From contig PMMM01000046.1 of the NCBI GenBank assembly GCA_003162245.1, positions 5,761 through 42,768 of the forward strand: DNA of 37,008 nucleotides. Direction: 5' to 3'. Shown piece after piece: positions 16,811 to 25,123 of the stretch. The notes below the pieces were generated by a model that searched no databases, had not been told where the DNA came from, and saw only the letters and a list, made by a program, of their open reading frames with translations. The DNA is from Phycisphaerales bacterium. Its GTDB lineage: Bacteria; Planctomycetota; Phycisphaerae; UBA1845; Fen-1342. Each line of letters starts with the position of its first letter. The stretch's first letter is position 1. Made by a program: the position numbers and the translations under genes.

Positions 16811-17947
16811 CTAGCGCGGCCAGGCCGCGTTGGTAAACCGGCCGTTCCGGCTAATGACCTTGCCGTCCACCTCGACGATCCCGCCCTTGTGCAGGTCGCA
16901 GACCATGTCCCAGTGCAGCCCGCTCTCGTTCTTGCTGCCGGTCTCGGGGTAGCCGCTGCCGACGGCGAGGTGAAACGTTCCGCCGAGCTTTTCGTCGAAG
17001 AGCGTGTTCCGGGTGAACTTGCGGATGTCGTAGTTGCAGCCCAAAGCCAACTCGCCGAGGATCCGCGCCCCTTTGTCCTGATCCAACATCTTGACCAGGA
17101 AGCTCTCGCCTTTGGCGGCCGCCGCGTCGACCACCTTGCCGCCCTTGAACTTCAGCCGGACGTCCGCCACCTCCCGCCCGCCCATGACCGCGGGATACGT
17201 GTAATGAACTGTGCCCTCGGTCGCGTCCTCGATCGGCCCCGTGAAAACCTCGCCGTCCGGGAAGTTCTCGTGCCCGCAGCAGTTGACCCAACGCCGGCCT
17301 TTGATGCCGAAGCGGATGTCGGTGCCGCCCGGCGCCCGGATGCGCATTGCCCGCCCGCGGTTCAGCACGTCGGCCAGCCGCTGCTGTGCGATCGAGACTT
17401 TCTGCCACGCCGCCACCGGGTTCGGCTGATCGAGCTTTCCGCCCCGGAAGACGAAATCCGCATATTCGTTGAGCGACATCTCGGCGTCCTGGGCGGCGGC
17501 GTGGGTTGGCATTTGCGTTCCGACCCAGCGGACATGGTCGGGGTCATGGGCCGGCTTGGCGGCCCGCTTGAGGAAGTGCGTCAGAATGGGCTTGCGTGCC
17601 TTGCTGGCCAGCGCCTGCTTCGCGGGGTCGATGTTCGTCAGGTTCCGCGTGTTTTCCTCGCCCCAGAACGCGATGTAGACGTTGCACGTCGCCATCAGGT
17701 GCTTCTCGAACGGCGACGTGTGCGCGATCTGCCAGTCGCGGTCGTACTTGAGCAGCGCTTCCTTGCAGTCGTCCGACGTGATCCGCACCCACGGATGCCC
17801 GCCGGCCGCCAACACCGCCCGGTACGCCGCCACAAGCGCGGGTTCCGTCACCGGCGTGCCCGTGAGCACGACCCGGTCGTCCTTCTTGACGCCGACGCTG
17901 TAGGTTGCCAGTACCGCCGCGAGCTTGTCGAGCCGTGGATCGTGCAT
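16811..17947 (-). CDS. M29 family aminopeptidase (AmpS/AmpT-like)
   Basis: A 378 aa metallo-aminopeptidase of the thermophilic aminopeptidase (M29) family, cytosolic, removing N-terminal residues from peptides. Candidate metal ligands read from the sequence are Glu233 in NFPDGEVFTGP, Glu299 in LGELALG, His326 in FHLAVGSGYPETG, and His345 plus Asp347 in LHWDMVCDL. The 66-residue gap between the two glutamates is as I recall for the family. It is a little shorter than the ~410 aa prototypes. ATG 17947 has an ideal aggagg at about 17951-17956. 110 bases separate it from the membrane protein gene upstream. Confidence 0.88.
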   Translation of the reverse strand: MHDPRLDKLAAVLATYSVGVKKDDRVVLTGTPVTEPALVAAYRAVLAAGGHPWVRITSDDCKEALLKYDRDWQIAHTSPFEKHLMATCNVYIAFWGEENTRNLTNIDPAKQALASKARKPILTHFLKRAAKPAHDPDHVRWVGTQMPTHAAAQDAEMSLNEYADFVFRGGKLDQPNPVAAWQKVSIAQQRLADVLNRGRAMRIRAPGGTDIRFGIKGRRWVNCCGHENFPDGEVFTGPIEDATEGTVHYTYPAVMGGREVADVRLKFKGGKVVDAAAAKGESFLVKMLDQDKGARILGELALGCNYDIRKFTRNTLFDEKLGGTFHLAVGSGYPETGSKNESGLHWDMVCDLHKGGIVEVDGKVISRNGRFTNAAWPR

Positions 17948-18057
17948 GGGGCCTCCTTGTCGCGACCGTGCTGAATGCCCGGGTGTTCGCGCCGTGGATC
18001 ATACGAGCGGCGCGCGGGCCGCTCAAGCCGCGATCCGCCTCACCGCGCCGCCCCGGC

Positions 18058-19857
18058 CTACGGCAACGTGCTCGTTTCGCCCACGGCGGGCGGCGTGAAG
18101 GGCTCGTACGCGCCGTCGCGCCAACACAACCAGCGCAACGACGAATCCTCCAGCGCTACGTCGAAGCGAAACGCCGCTTCGAGTGGCCGACCATCCGCGC
18201 TCACGGCCGTAACCTCGACCGTCAGCCCGGTCAGTTCGACCCGTTCCCCGACGTGCATCGGGTGCCGATCGTCGCGCAGCAGGCTCTCGAACCGCCAGGA
18301 TTGCCAGCCGCGCTCCGGACGCACGACGAGCGTGTGCAGGTCCGTGCGCCGGACCTCAGTCGCCTGTGGTCCCCCCGCCAGCAGATGCATCCGCCGCGGC
18401 ACCGGCAGCCCGCGAAACTCGCGATCCGTCGCCGTGTGTGCGATGTGTAGCAGACTCGGCGGGTTCACCACGATCAGGTCCTGTTGTTCCACGGCCGCAT
18501 CCAGCGGCATACGCAGGAAGAACCGGTCGGTGGACGGCGGCCCGAGTGGGATCGCCACGCGCACCGCCAAGGCGACCGGCGCCAGGACCAGGTGAATCGC
18601 GATCGCTAAGCCTGCCAGACCGACGGTGCCGGCGCGGAGCAACTTCCCGCGCGCTGGATGAGGCGTCTGCGAAAAGACGCCCGCCAGAAGCTGCGCGAGC
18701 AGCCCCATCGCTCCAATGCCGACGAATACCAGCATCCGGTCGGCCGGAAATGTGCTGCAACCCGGCAGCAGCGCCAGAGCACTACCCAGCGCCCAGAAAC
18801 GCGCGGTGCGGTCTCGCCGCAACAACGGTATTAACACCAGCACCAGCAGGATCAGCGCGCCGACGCCGAGCCAGTACACGCCGGCGTACAGCCACGGCGC
18901 GACCAGGTCGCTCAAAACCGCCATGTCGGCAGGCGGCACGCCCCACTGCCCGAGTACGAGAAAAGGCACACGCTCCACCACGGCCGCCGCGAAGCGTCCC
19001 GGCTCGCGCAGCGGATCGACATATAACCCGACGTCTTGCACCCCGTAGCCAAGCTGAGCCCACACCAGCCGCCACGCGATCACGACGACGACGTAGGGCA
19101 GCAGGCTGCGCAGCCGCGGCCACCACGACCCCCGGTCGAGGAACAGTGCGTACGCCGCGAGGTATGCGCACGTGGCCACGCCCTCTTCCTTCGCCAGCAG
19201 GCTTAGCGCCAGCAGTCCCGCCGCGAGGGCGGCGAAGCGCCCCCGCCCGCCTTGCCGCCAGCGGTCGTGCGCGAGCAACGTGAGCACCCCCAGCAACGCC
19301 GCCAGTAGCGTATTGCGGTTGGCGAGAAATCCCACCGGCATGGCGTGCGCGTCGTCGACCGCGAAAAGCAGCCCCGCCAGCCCGGCAATCCACGTCGGAC
19401 CCAGCATCCGCCGGTACAGCAGGGCCACGACGGCGATTAACGCCCCGTACCACGCAATGCTCTGGGCGTGCATGAGCGCCGGACAATCCGGCCACAGGCG
19501 ATAGTCCAACACATGCGTGGCCACCGTCAGCGGCCGCCAGAACGCGGCTTTGACCCCCAAGTACGTCCACCATGGCGGAAAGCCGCGGTCGATCCAGCGC
19601 AGTGTCCGCTGCGGGTTACCGTCGAAGAAGGAGAACATCTCCCACGCGGGCGGAACGATGTCTCCCATGGTGCGCGAGCCGTGCAGCACCGCGCGTTGGT
19701 AGTAGTCATCCCCGATCAGCCCGACGCGCAGCGCCGGGAGGGTCAACAGCATCCCCACCACGGCCACGCCGAGCGGTTGCCATCGGTGTGTCAGCCCCGC
19801 CAGCACGAGAGCATGTACGCGCGCTCGCCTGGTCACGGCCCGTTCCCCAGAAGTCAT
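18058..19857 (-). CDS. Polytopic membrane protein, GT-C glycosyltransferase-like
   Basis: A 599 aa protein with ten or more hydrophobic segments and a soluble C-terminal domain (about 470-599). The first external loop carries GLIGDDYYQ with Asp50-Asp51, a placement typical of GT-C glycosyltransferases that use polyprenyl-linked sugars. ANRNTLLAALLG and a KEEGV segment also occur in such proteins. No specific family is claimed. It starts 13 bases after the etfA stop with no clear ribosome binding site, so it is probably in the etf transcript. It and the DUF2723-type gene flank the M29 aminopeptidase gene. Confidence 0.6.
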   Translation of the reverse strand: MTSGERAVTRRARVHALVLAGLTHRWQPLGVAVVGMLLTLPALRVGLIGDDYYQRAVLHGSRTMGDIVPPAWEMFSFFDGNPQRTLRWIDRGFPPWWTYLGVKAAFWRPLTVATHVLDYRLWPDCPALMHAQSIAWYGALIAVVALLYRRMLGPTWIAGLAGLLFAVDDAHAMPVGFLANRNTLLAALLGVLTLLAHDRWRQGGRGRFAALAAGLLALSLLAKEEGVATCAYLAAYALFLDRGSWWPRLRSLLPYVVVVIAWRLVWAQLGYGVQDVGLYVDPLREPGRFAAAVVERVPFLVLGQWGVPPADMAVLSDLVAPWLYAGVYWLGVGALILLVLVLIPLLRRDRTARFWALGSALALLPGCSTFPADRMLVFVGIGAMGLLAQLLAGVFSQTPHPARGKLLRAGTVGLAGLAIAIHLVLAPVALAVRVAIPLGPPSTDRFFLRMPLDAAVEQQDLIVVNPPSLLHIAHTATDREFRGLPVPRRMHLLAGGPQATEVRRTDLHTLVVRPERGWQSWRFESLLRDDRHPMHVGERVELTGLTVEVTAVSADGRPLEAAFRFDVALEDSSLRWLCWRDGAYEPFTPPAVGETSTLP

Positions 19858-19870
19858 GCCAATCGGACGA

Positions 19871-20854
19871 TCAGCCCTTCAGCCGCCGAACCTCCGCCGT
19901 CATCGCCGGCAGCACCTTAAACAGGTCGCCGACGATCCCGTAGTCCGCGAGCTTGAAGATCGGCGCCTCTTTGTCCGAGTTGATCGCCACGATCACCTTG
20001 CTCCCCCGCATCCCCGCCAAATGCTGGATCGCACCGCTAATGCCGCAGGCGATGTACAGCCGCGGCGTTACGGTCTTGCCGGTCAGGCCGACCTGGCGGC
20101 TGTGCGGCTGGTAGCCGGCGTCGCACGCGGCCCGCGAGGCACCCACCGCGGCGTCCAGCTCCTTGGCCAGCTCGAAGACGATCTTGAAGTTCTCTTCGCT
20201 CTTTAGCGCGCGGCCGCCGGAGACGATGATGTCGGCCTCGGTGACGTCCTTCACCTCGCCGCCGGCCTTGGCAACTTCTTTGACATCGATGCGGTCGTCG
20301 CCCGCCGCCGGCGTATAGGCCAGCGTTTCGCGCGCGGCCCCGCCGCCGCCGGTCGCCGCCGGGAACGTGTTCGGCCGCACCGACGCGATCGCCGGGCGAT
20401 CCTTGGGGAAGCCGACATGGCATGAGGCCTTGCCGTTGTAGACAGGCCGGATGATGTCCAGCGACCCCTCGGCGTTGATGCTCAGCGAGGTCACGTCCGT
20501 CGCCAGCGCCGCACCCACCTTAGCGGCGACGCGCGGCCCCAGGTCGCGCCCCATGAAGGTCGCCGGCAACAGCACCACGCGCGGCTGCACTTTCCCGATG
20601 ACCGCCGCCAGCGCCGTGCGGTACCGCAGTGTGGAGTAGTTCGCCAGCGCCGGGGCGCTGACGGTCACGATTGCGCCGACGCCCGTTTTGTCGATCGCCT
20701 CGACGGCCGCGTTGAGCGTGCCCCCAATCAGGCACGCCACGACCTTACCGCCGGTCTTCGCGGCGAGCTCCTTGGCCGGCGTGACGATCTGCAGCGCCGC
20801 CGGGTGCAGTTTGTCATTCCGTTGTTCGGCGAAGACGAGAATGTCGTTGGTCAT
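19871..20854 (-). CDS. etfA: Electron transfer flavoprotein alpha subunit
   Basis: A 327 aa subunit of the heterodimeric ETF, which carries electrons from acyl-CoA and other dehydrogenases to the quinone pool through ETF:quinone oxidoreductase. The C-terminal FAD domain signature is clear: LYIACGISGAIQHLAGM followed by IVAINSDKEAPIF; the SGGRALKSEENF stretch and the CDAGYQPHSRQVGLTGKTV segment contact FAD. ATG 20854 is preceded by gagag. It lies 57 bases after etfB. No ETF:quinone oxidoreductase or acyl-CoA dehydrogenase gene is in the window. Confidence 0.95.
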   Translation of the reverse strand: MTNDILVFAEQRNDKLHPAALQIVTPAKELAAKTGGKVVACLIGGTLNAAVEAIDKTGVGAIVTVSAPALANYSTLRYRTALAAVIGKVQPRVVLLPATFMGRDLGPRVAAKVGAALATDVTSLSINAEGSLDIIRPVYNGKASCHVGFPKDRPAIASVRPNTFPAATGGGGAARETLAYTPAAGDDRIDVKEVAKAGGEVKDVTEADIIVSGGRALKSEENFKIVFELAKELDAAVGASRAACDAGYQPHSRQVGLTGKTVTPRLYIACGISGAIQHLAGMRGSKVIVAINSDKEAPIFKLADYGIVGDLFKVLPAMTAEVRRLKG

Positions 20855-20858
20855 AAAA

Positions 20859-20886
20859 AGCTCTCAGCGACCAGCTTTCAGCCATC
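20859..20886. repeat. Short repeat-like sequence between etfB and etfA
   Basis: On the minus strand this reads as repeated GCTGA/AAGCT-type words (ggctgaaagctgg then tcgctgagagct), resembling widely dispersed bacterial short repeats. It supplies the gagag that lies before the etfA start codon. Confidence 0.4.
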
Positions 20887-20911
20887 CACTCACTGCGTAC
20901 TGCTCGTCGCA

Positions 20912-21706
20912 CTAAACCACCTTTGCCTCTTCCCGCAGCAGCCGCACCAGCTCTTTCGCCGCCGGCTCCGGATCACCGGGGATCATCTTGCCCGGCGGAC
21001 GCTCGGGCGGCGGCTGGAACGCGTGCATCTTCACTCCGCCCAGGTTCGCCGTCGCTGCGGCGAAACCCGCCACGTCCGCCGCCTTGAGCACTTTCACCGG
21101 CTTCTTCTTGGCCTTCATGAGGTTCGGCAGCGACGGGTAGCGCATCTCGCACAGCCCCTTGTCGGCCGTGATCAGCGCCGGCAGCGGCACCTGCACGACC
21201 TCTTCGGCTCCCTCGATCCGCCGCCGCGCCACGAACGACTTGCCGTCCGCCGCGATTTCGAGCTTCACCGTCGTGCCCACGTGCGGGATGTCGAGCAACT
21301 CCGCCAGCGCCGGTCCGAGCTGGCCGCTGTCGAGGTCGATCTCCTGCTTGCCGATCAGAATCAGGTCGTACCCGCCGTCCTTGACGACACCGGCCACGAG
21401 CGCGGCCGTCTGCAACTCGTCGAGCCGGTCGAACGCCTCGTCTTGCAAGTGGATGCCGTCGTCGGCCCCGACCGCCAGCGCCGTACGCAGCGCCTCGCCG
21501 GCCGTCGCGGGGCCGACGATCAGCGCGGTGACGCTCGCCACGTCCTTCCGCTTCTCCTTGAGCTGGACCGCCTGCTCGATGGCGAACTCGTCGAACGGGT
21601 TCACGACCATCTTCACACCGGCCCGCTCGATGTCCTGCCCGCCGGCCTGGATTTTGATGTTGGTGGTGGAGTCGGGGACCTGGCGAACGATGACTAGAAC
21701 CTTCAT
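20912..21706 (-). CDS. etfB: Electron transfer flavoprotein beta subunit
   Basis: A 264 aa partner of EtfA that binds AMP structurally. Seen: MKVLVIVRQVPD at the N-terminus; VNPFDEFAIEQAVQLKE; the GADDGIHL stretch; the DLILIGKQEIDLDSGQLGP segment; and the ETF-beta signature from ARRRIEGAEE through LCEMRYPSLPNLMKAKKKP. ATG 21706 follows ggagg at 6 bases. It is the first gene of the etfBA unit, which may read on into the membrane protein gene. Confidence 0.95.
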   Translation of the reverse strand: MKVLVIVRQVPDSTTNIKIQAGGQDIERAGVKMVVNPFDEFAIEQAVQLKEKRKDVASVTALIVGPATAGEALRTALAVGADDGIHLQDEAFDRLDELQTAALVAGVVKDGGYDLILIGKQEIDLDSGQLGPALAELLDIPHVGTTVKLEIAADGKSFVARRRIEGAEEVVQVPLPALITADKGLCEMRYPSLPNLMKAKKKPVKVLKAADVAGFAAATANLGGVKMHAFQPPPERPPGKMIPGDPEPAAKELVRLLREEAKVV

Positions 21707-21840
21707 GTGCGCCTCCGCGACACGTCCGCATCGGGGTCTAATGCTTCGCGCGGCATGATAGCGGCCCGCTACAGCCCTGCAAAGCGCCGCCCCACCGCGT
21801 TCGCCGCTCGGATTGCGCGCCGGCGTCTGGCGCGCTGCCC

Positions 21841-22275
21841 TCAGCGCCCGGCCTTCTGCTTAAACGGCAGTCGCATGCTGCAGTCGACGAGCTTGGTGAC
21901 CTTGCGCGGAAAGAAGCCCTCCTCGCCTGTTACCGGTATCGTGAACTCGAGCTGAAGCTCGTCGCCGTTCAGCGTGCACTTCCAGTTCACGCTGAGCGAG
22001 CCACTTGAAAAATCGCCCGAAAACAACGGAGGCGGAGGGAACCAAGGCAGCCCGTTCGGCGGGGGCGGATTCCGCAGGTTCAGATGGATAGCCGGCTCGA
22101 CCATCTCGGACGCCCATTCCGCCAGCCAATTCCGCACTTCAGGAGGCGGGAGAGGGCCAACGCGCGGCGGAGCGAAACCAGATCCGTGGCAAATCGGGCA
22201 ATCGTCGTCAAAAAGCTCGCATTCACCGAAGCATTTCCAGCACTCTGGCAGATCGTCTTCATTTTCCTCAGGCAT
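21841..22275 (-). CDS. Small cysteine-rich protein, putative zinc ribbon
   Basis: A 144 aa protein not matching a family I know. The N-terminus holds CWKC (Cys12, Cys15) and CPICHGSGF (Cys26, Cys29), a C-x2-C-x10-C-x2-C zinc-ribbon layout whose second half resembles a DnaJ-type CxxCxGxG. A Pro-rich linker follows (66-83), then a beta-strand-rich C-terminal domain. ATG 22275 is chosen because ggag precedes it by 6 bases; a GTG at 22287 would add four residues. It lies 31 bases downstream of the nuclease-like gene, and both are less GC-rich than their neighbours. The link to the nuclease-like protein is inferred from context only. Confidence 0.65.
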   Translation of the reverse strand: MPEENEDDLPECWKCFGECELFDDDCPICHGSGFAPPRVGPLPPPEVRNWLAEWASEMVEPAIHLNLRNPPPPNGLPWFPPPPLFSGDFSSGSLSVNWKCTLNGDELQLEFTIPVTGEEGFFPRKVTKLVDCSMRLPFKQKAGR

Positions 22276-22306
22276 GGCCGGCTCCACTCCCGACGTTTCC
22301 GCGACG

Positions 22307-23092
22307 TCATTTCTCTCGCGTCGCTGTGCTTTCCGAGTATTGGCGCATCAGGCTCCCCAGGTGAACCACCGACTCCGTAGCCCATGCGACATATTCCCGG
22401 ACGTGCTTCAGAGAGACGACATCGATGAGCAACTGGCGGCGGCCCGCACTCCAATTCACCCTGCCCCACGCCGCCTCCTTAACGATCAGATCACCCGCGG
22501 CAGGGTCGTATGATGCGTCAAATAGCTGGCCATCTACGACGACAAGCGGCAAGAATAGCACGTGAGCATCGGCACCGCGCATATTGAGTTCGTCAAAAAC
22601 GTCAGCGTAGCTGAACGTCACGTCGGTCAGCTTCATCATGGTCGCGTAGGCGCGATCATCGTTCTTCCCCTTCTTCAGGGCTTCGATCGCGCTATGCGCA
22701 GCTCGCTCACCGCTCCGAAAATGGAAGTTGGATTCGAGCGATTCCAGCACACCCCGCGCCGCGCCCATCCCGGTCAGCGTCTTCGTCCTTGCCGCGAGCA
22801 GAGAAGAAAACAACGCGTCGGTCCGTTGCTCGCCATAAAGCAATATCCAAGGAAATCGGAGGTACTTGCACTCACACATAATCACCACTCGGCCGGACGT
22901 GCAAGCCGTGTGCATCACGCGAAGATCGACCTCGCGTTTGTCCCCCAGTTCGGGCCCGATGCAGGCCCCCATCGTTATGCTCAGCTCGGGGCTTGAGTTC
23001 TGAAAAGCGTGCGCGACTTCAAACTCAACCCGATACCCCTCCTTCTTTAGCCAACATGTGACCTCGTCAGCAGTGTGTTCAGGAGCTGGCAT
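22307..23092 (-). CDS. PD-(D/E)XK nuclease-like protein
   Basis: A 261 aa protein. The first ~90 residues fit the restriction-endonuclease-like fold: a helix (about 7-18) with GYRVEFE strand, then KREVDLRV with Asp56, then RVVIMCECKY with Glu74-x-Lys76, the D...ExK catalytic pattern. Such folds occur in restriction, repair and defence nucleases, and sometimes in non-cleaving relatives. The rest (100-261) is a mixed helix/strand region without recognised motifs. ATG 23092 follows gaggtg. Composition is markedly less GC-rich than the core genes, which suggests acquisition by transfer. It is paired with the Cys-rich small protein downstream and diverges from metF. Confidence 0.6.
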   Translation of the reverse strand: MPAPEHTADEVTCWLKKEGYRVEFEVAHAFQNSSPELSITMGACIGPELGDKREVDLRVMHTACTSGRVVIMCECKYLRFPWILLYGEQRTDALFSSLLAARTKTLTGMGAARGVLESLESNFHFRSGERAAHSAIEALKKGKNDDRAYATMMKLTDVTFSYADVFDELNMRGADAHVLFLPLVVVDGQLFDASYDPAAGDLIVKEAAWGRVNWSAGRRQLLIDVVSLKHVREYVAWATESVVHLGSLMRQYSESTATREK

Positions 23093-23227
23093 TCAGCACC
23101 TCGGTCTGGGCGCCCGACGAATCAACGCGCGGGCCTGCATTTGCCGCAGTATACTCCGCCGCGCGCGGCCAGCCAGTTCGCGGCAGGAGCAGTTGCCGCC
23201 GATTTGCGCTCACGCTAAAAGACCCCT

Positions 23228-24124
23228 ATGCGTATCCGCGAGTTGCTCACCACCGGCCGCCCCAGCTTCTCCTTCGAGTTCTTTCCGCCCCAGGACGAGG
23301 CCGGGTTCGCCCAACTGCGGGAAACCCTCGCTTCCTTGCGCGAGCTCCAGCCCACCTACGTTTCCGTCACGTATGGCACCGGCGGCAGCACCCGCCAGCG
23401 GACCATCGCGCTGGTCACCAGCCTGCGGGCCCAGTACGGCCTCGAGGCCATGGCCCACCTGACCTGCGCCGGCGCGTCCCGCGCTGAAATCCAGACCGTT
23501 CTGGAAAGCCTGCAGGCGGCGGGCGTGGAGAACCTTCTGGCCCTGCGCGGCGATCCGCCCGCGGACCAGGCCACCTTCATCCCGCAGCCCGACGGTTTTG
23601 CCCACGCCAGCGACCTGGCCGCCTTCGCGAAACAGCAGTTCCGCTTCTGCATCGGCGGCGCCTGTTACCCCGAGAGGCACGTCGAGGCCCCGAGCTTCGA
23701 GGTCGACCTGCAGAACCTGCAACGCAAGGTCGAGGCCGGCTGCGAGTACCTGATTACTCAGCTCTTCTTCGACAACCAGCGCTACTTCGACTTTGTCGCG
23801 CGGGCCCGCGCGGCCGGCATCGGCGTCCCCATCATTCCCGGCATCATGCCCATCACCAGCGTCCGGCAGGTCGAACGGTTCACGAAGCTATGCGGTGCAA
23901 CGCTCCCCGAGCCCCTGCTGAGCGAGCTGCAGCGCGTCCGCGACGACCACCACGCCGTCCTGTCGCTCGGCGTGGCCCAGGCGACCGCGCAGTGCCTCGA
24001 GCTGCTGCACCGCGGGGCGCCGGGCATTCACTTCTATACGCTCAACAAGTCGCCCGCGACGCGCACCATCCTGACGGCCCTACGTACCGGTTATCCGCCC
24101 GCCCGCTACCCCGCCGGCCGCTGA
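23228..24124 (+). CDS. metF: Methylenetetrahydrofolate reductase
   Basis: A 298 aa cytosolic FAD enzyme that reduces 5,10-methylene-THF to 5-methyl-THF, the methyl donor for methionine synthesis. Seen: SFEFFPP with the catalytic glutamate (Glu17); YVSVTYGTGGS; the HLTCAG stretch; LALRGDPP with the folate-binding Asp; and the central ITQLFFDN and PGIMPI motifs, all characteristic of MetF. The length is normal for the bacterial form. ATG 23228 lies after a short divergent region with the nuclease-like gene; no recognisable SAM riboswitch is seen in 23093-23227. Confidence 0.95.
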   Translation: MRIRELLTTGRPSFSFEFFPPQDEAGFAQLRETLASLRELQPTYVSVTYGTGGSTRQRTIALVTSLRAQYGLEAMAHLTCAGASRAEIQTVLESLQAAGVENLLALRGDPPADQATFIPQPDGFAHASDLAAFAKQQFRFCIGGACYPERHVEAPSFEVDLQNLQRKVEAGCEYLITQLFFDNQRYFDFVARARAAGIGVPIIPGIMPITSVRQVERFTKLCGATLPEPLLSELQRVRDDHHAVLSLGVAQATAQCLELLHRGAPGIHFYTLNKSPATRTILTALRTGYPPARYPAGR

Positions 24125-24141
24125 GGCAACGTGCAGAAAAG

Positions 24142-24179
24142 AGCGGAGAAGGTGCACGTGTTACGGCGCCTTCTCCGCT
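24142..24179 (-). terminator. Intrinsic terminator between metF and the FAS1 gene
   Basis: A 14 bp stem (24142-24155 with 24166-24179, one G-T wobble) and 10-base loop. On the minus strand it is followed by ctcttttctgc, a T-rich run, so it should terminate the FAS1-protein transcript. It may also stop metF transcription read from the other side, where no T-run follows. Confidence 0.75.
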
Positions 24180-24220
24180 GAAAATCGTCGCGTTTGGGTT
24201 TCGCGAGAGCTGTGAGAGCC

Positions 24221-24865
24221 TTACGGCTTCTTGGGCTCTTCCTTCTTCGGCTCTTCTTTCTTGGGCTCTTCCTTCTTGATCTCGGGCTTCTTCTCGGCCA
24301 CCTTCTCCGGAATGATCACGCCGTCGATCTCGTGGAGCACGCCGTTCTTGGCGGCGATGTCGGCCTTGGTGACGGCAGTCTTGTCATCGAGAATGAGTTT
24401 GCCGTCCTTGAACGCGACCTTGATGTCGCCGAACCAGGCCTTGAGGGGCTCCTTGGCCTTCTCGAGGTCGGCCTTCAGCATCTTGCCCTTGACGATGTGG
24501 TTCTTGAGCACGTCGGTGAGCTTGGCCTTGTTCTCCGGCTTCTTCATCTCATCGAGGTCTTTCCAGGCCTTGAAGGCGGCGTCCGTCGGCGCGAAAACGG
24601 TGAACGCGCCCGGGCTCTGGAGGTCTTTCTCCAGGTCGGCCAGCTTGACGAGCTCCAAGAAGGTGGTGAACTTGAGTTCCTTCGCCATCGCGAGGATGTC
24701 TTTGGCCTCTTCCTTCTTGATCTCTTCCTTCTTGGCCTCTTCCTTCTTCACTTCCGGCTTGGCCTCGGCCTTCTTCGGCGGCTCCTGGGCTAGGGCCCAG
24801 CTTCCGAAGGCCAGCGCGACAACAGGGATCACCACACCCACCAACCGCAGCATTCCGTTCGACAT
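24221..24865 (-). CDS. Secreted FAS1 (fasciclin) domain protein with Lys/Glu repeats
   Basis: A 214 aa protein. The signal peptide covers about 1-26 and ends ...SWALA. A single FAS1 domain occupies about 55-187, with FTVFAPTDAAF (88-98), LKNHIVKGK (120-128) and NGVLHEIDGVI near its end. FAS1 proteins act in cell-surface adhesion. The domain is framed by charged repeats: KKEEAKKEEIKKEEAK before it and repeats of KKEEP after it, which the DNA encodes as near-tandem units. ATG 24865 is preferred over 24901 because aggagag precedes it and the signal peptide then begins normally. Confidence 0.88.
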   Translation of the reverse strand: MSNGMLRLVGVVIPVVALAFGSWALAQEPPKKAEAKPEVKKEEAKKEEIKKEEAKDILAMAKELKFTTFLELVKLADLEKDLQSPGAFTVFAPTDAAFKAWKDLDEMKKPENKAKLTDVLKNHIVKGKMLKADLEKAKEPLKAWFGDIKVAFKDGKLILDDKTAVTKADIAAKNGVLHEIDGVIIPEKVAEKKPEIKKEEPKKEEPKKEEPKKP

Positions 24866-25006
24866 CCGAATCTCTCCTTGCCACTGCTTTAAGGCGACCA
24901 CACGCCCGGGTGGTCTACACTGACCGCACCGTCCGCCTTGAAAGCGAAGCCACGTATGTTAACGATGCGCCGGACGAACGCAAGGGGGCGGCAATTCACG
25001 AGCACG

Positions 25007-25054
25007 GCGCGTCCGTGTCAGAAATCGTCCGACCGGGAACGGTCACGGACGCGC
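25007..25054. repeat. Inverted repeat downstream of the large membrane protein gene
   Basis: Eleven-base perfect arms, gcgcgtccgtg at 25007-25017 and its inverse at 25044-25054, separated by 26 bases. It lies about 70 bases past the stop of the minus-strand gene at 25124 and may serve as its transcription end, but lacks a T-run. Confidence 0.45.
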
Positions 25055-25123
25055 GGCCGAGATGACGTCCGGCCACACCCGGCCCGGATCAGATTCAGCC
25101 GTAATTAGTTCGCCAAAAACGAG

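Noticed and set aside
23148-23155. agtatact between metF and the nuclease-like gene as a shared -10
   Set aside because: The word is palindromic and could serve either strand, but no -35 box is seen at the right distance on either.
23093-23227. SAM or folate riboswitch before metF
   Set aside because: The region is only 135 bases long and shows no recognisable riboswitch core.
24230-24290. Possible CRISPR-like or satellite array at the FAS1 gene end
   Set aside because: The repeats are codon repeats for Lys/Glu/Pro inside the coding frame, without unique spacers.
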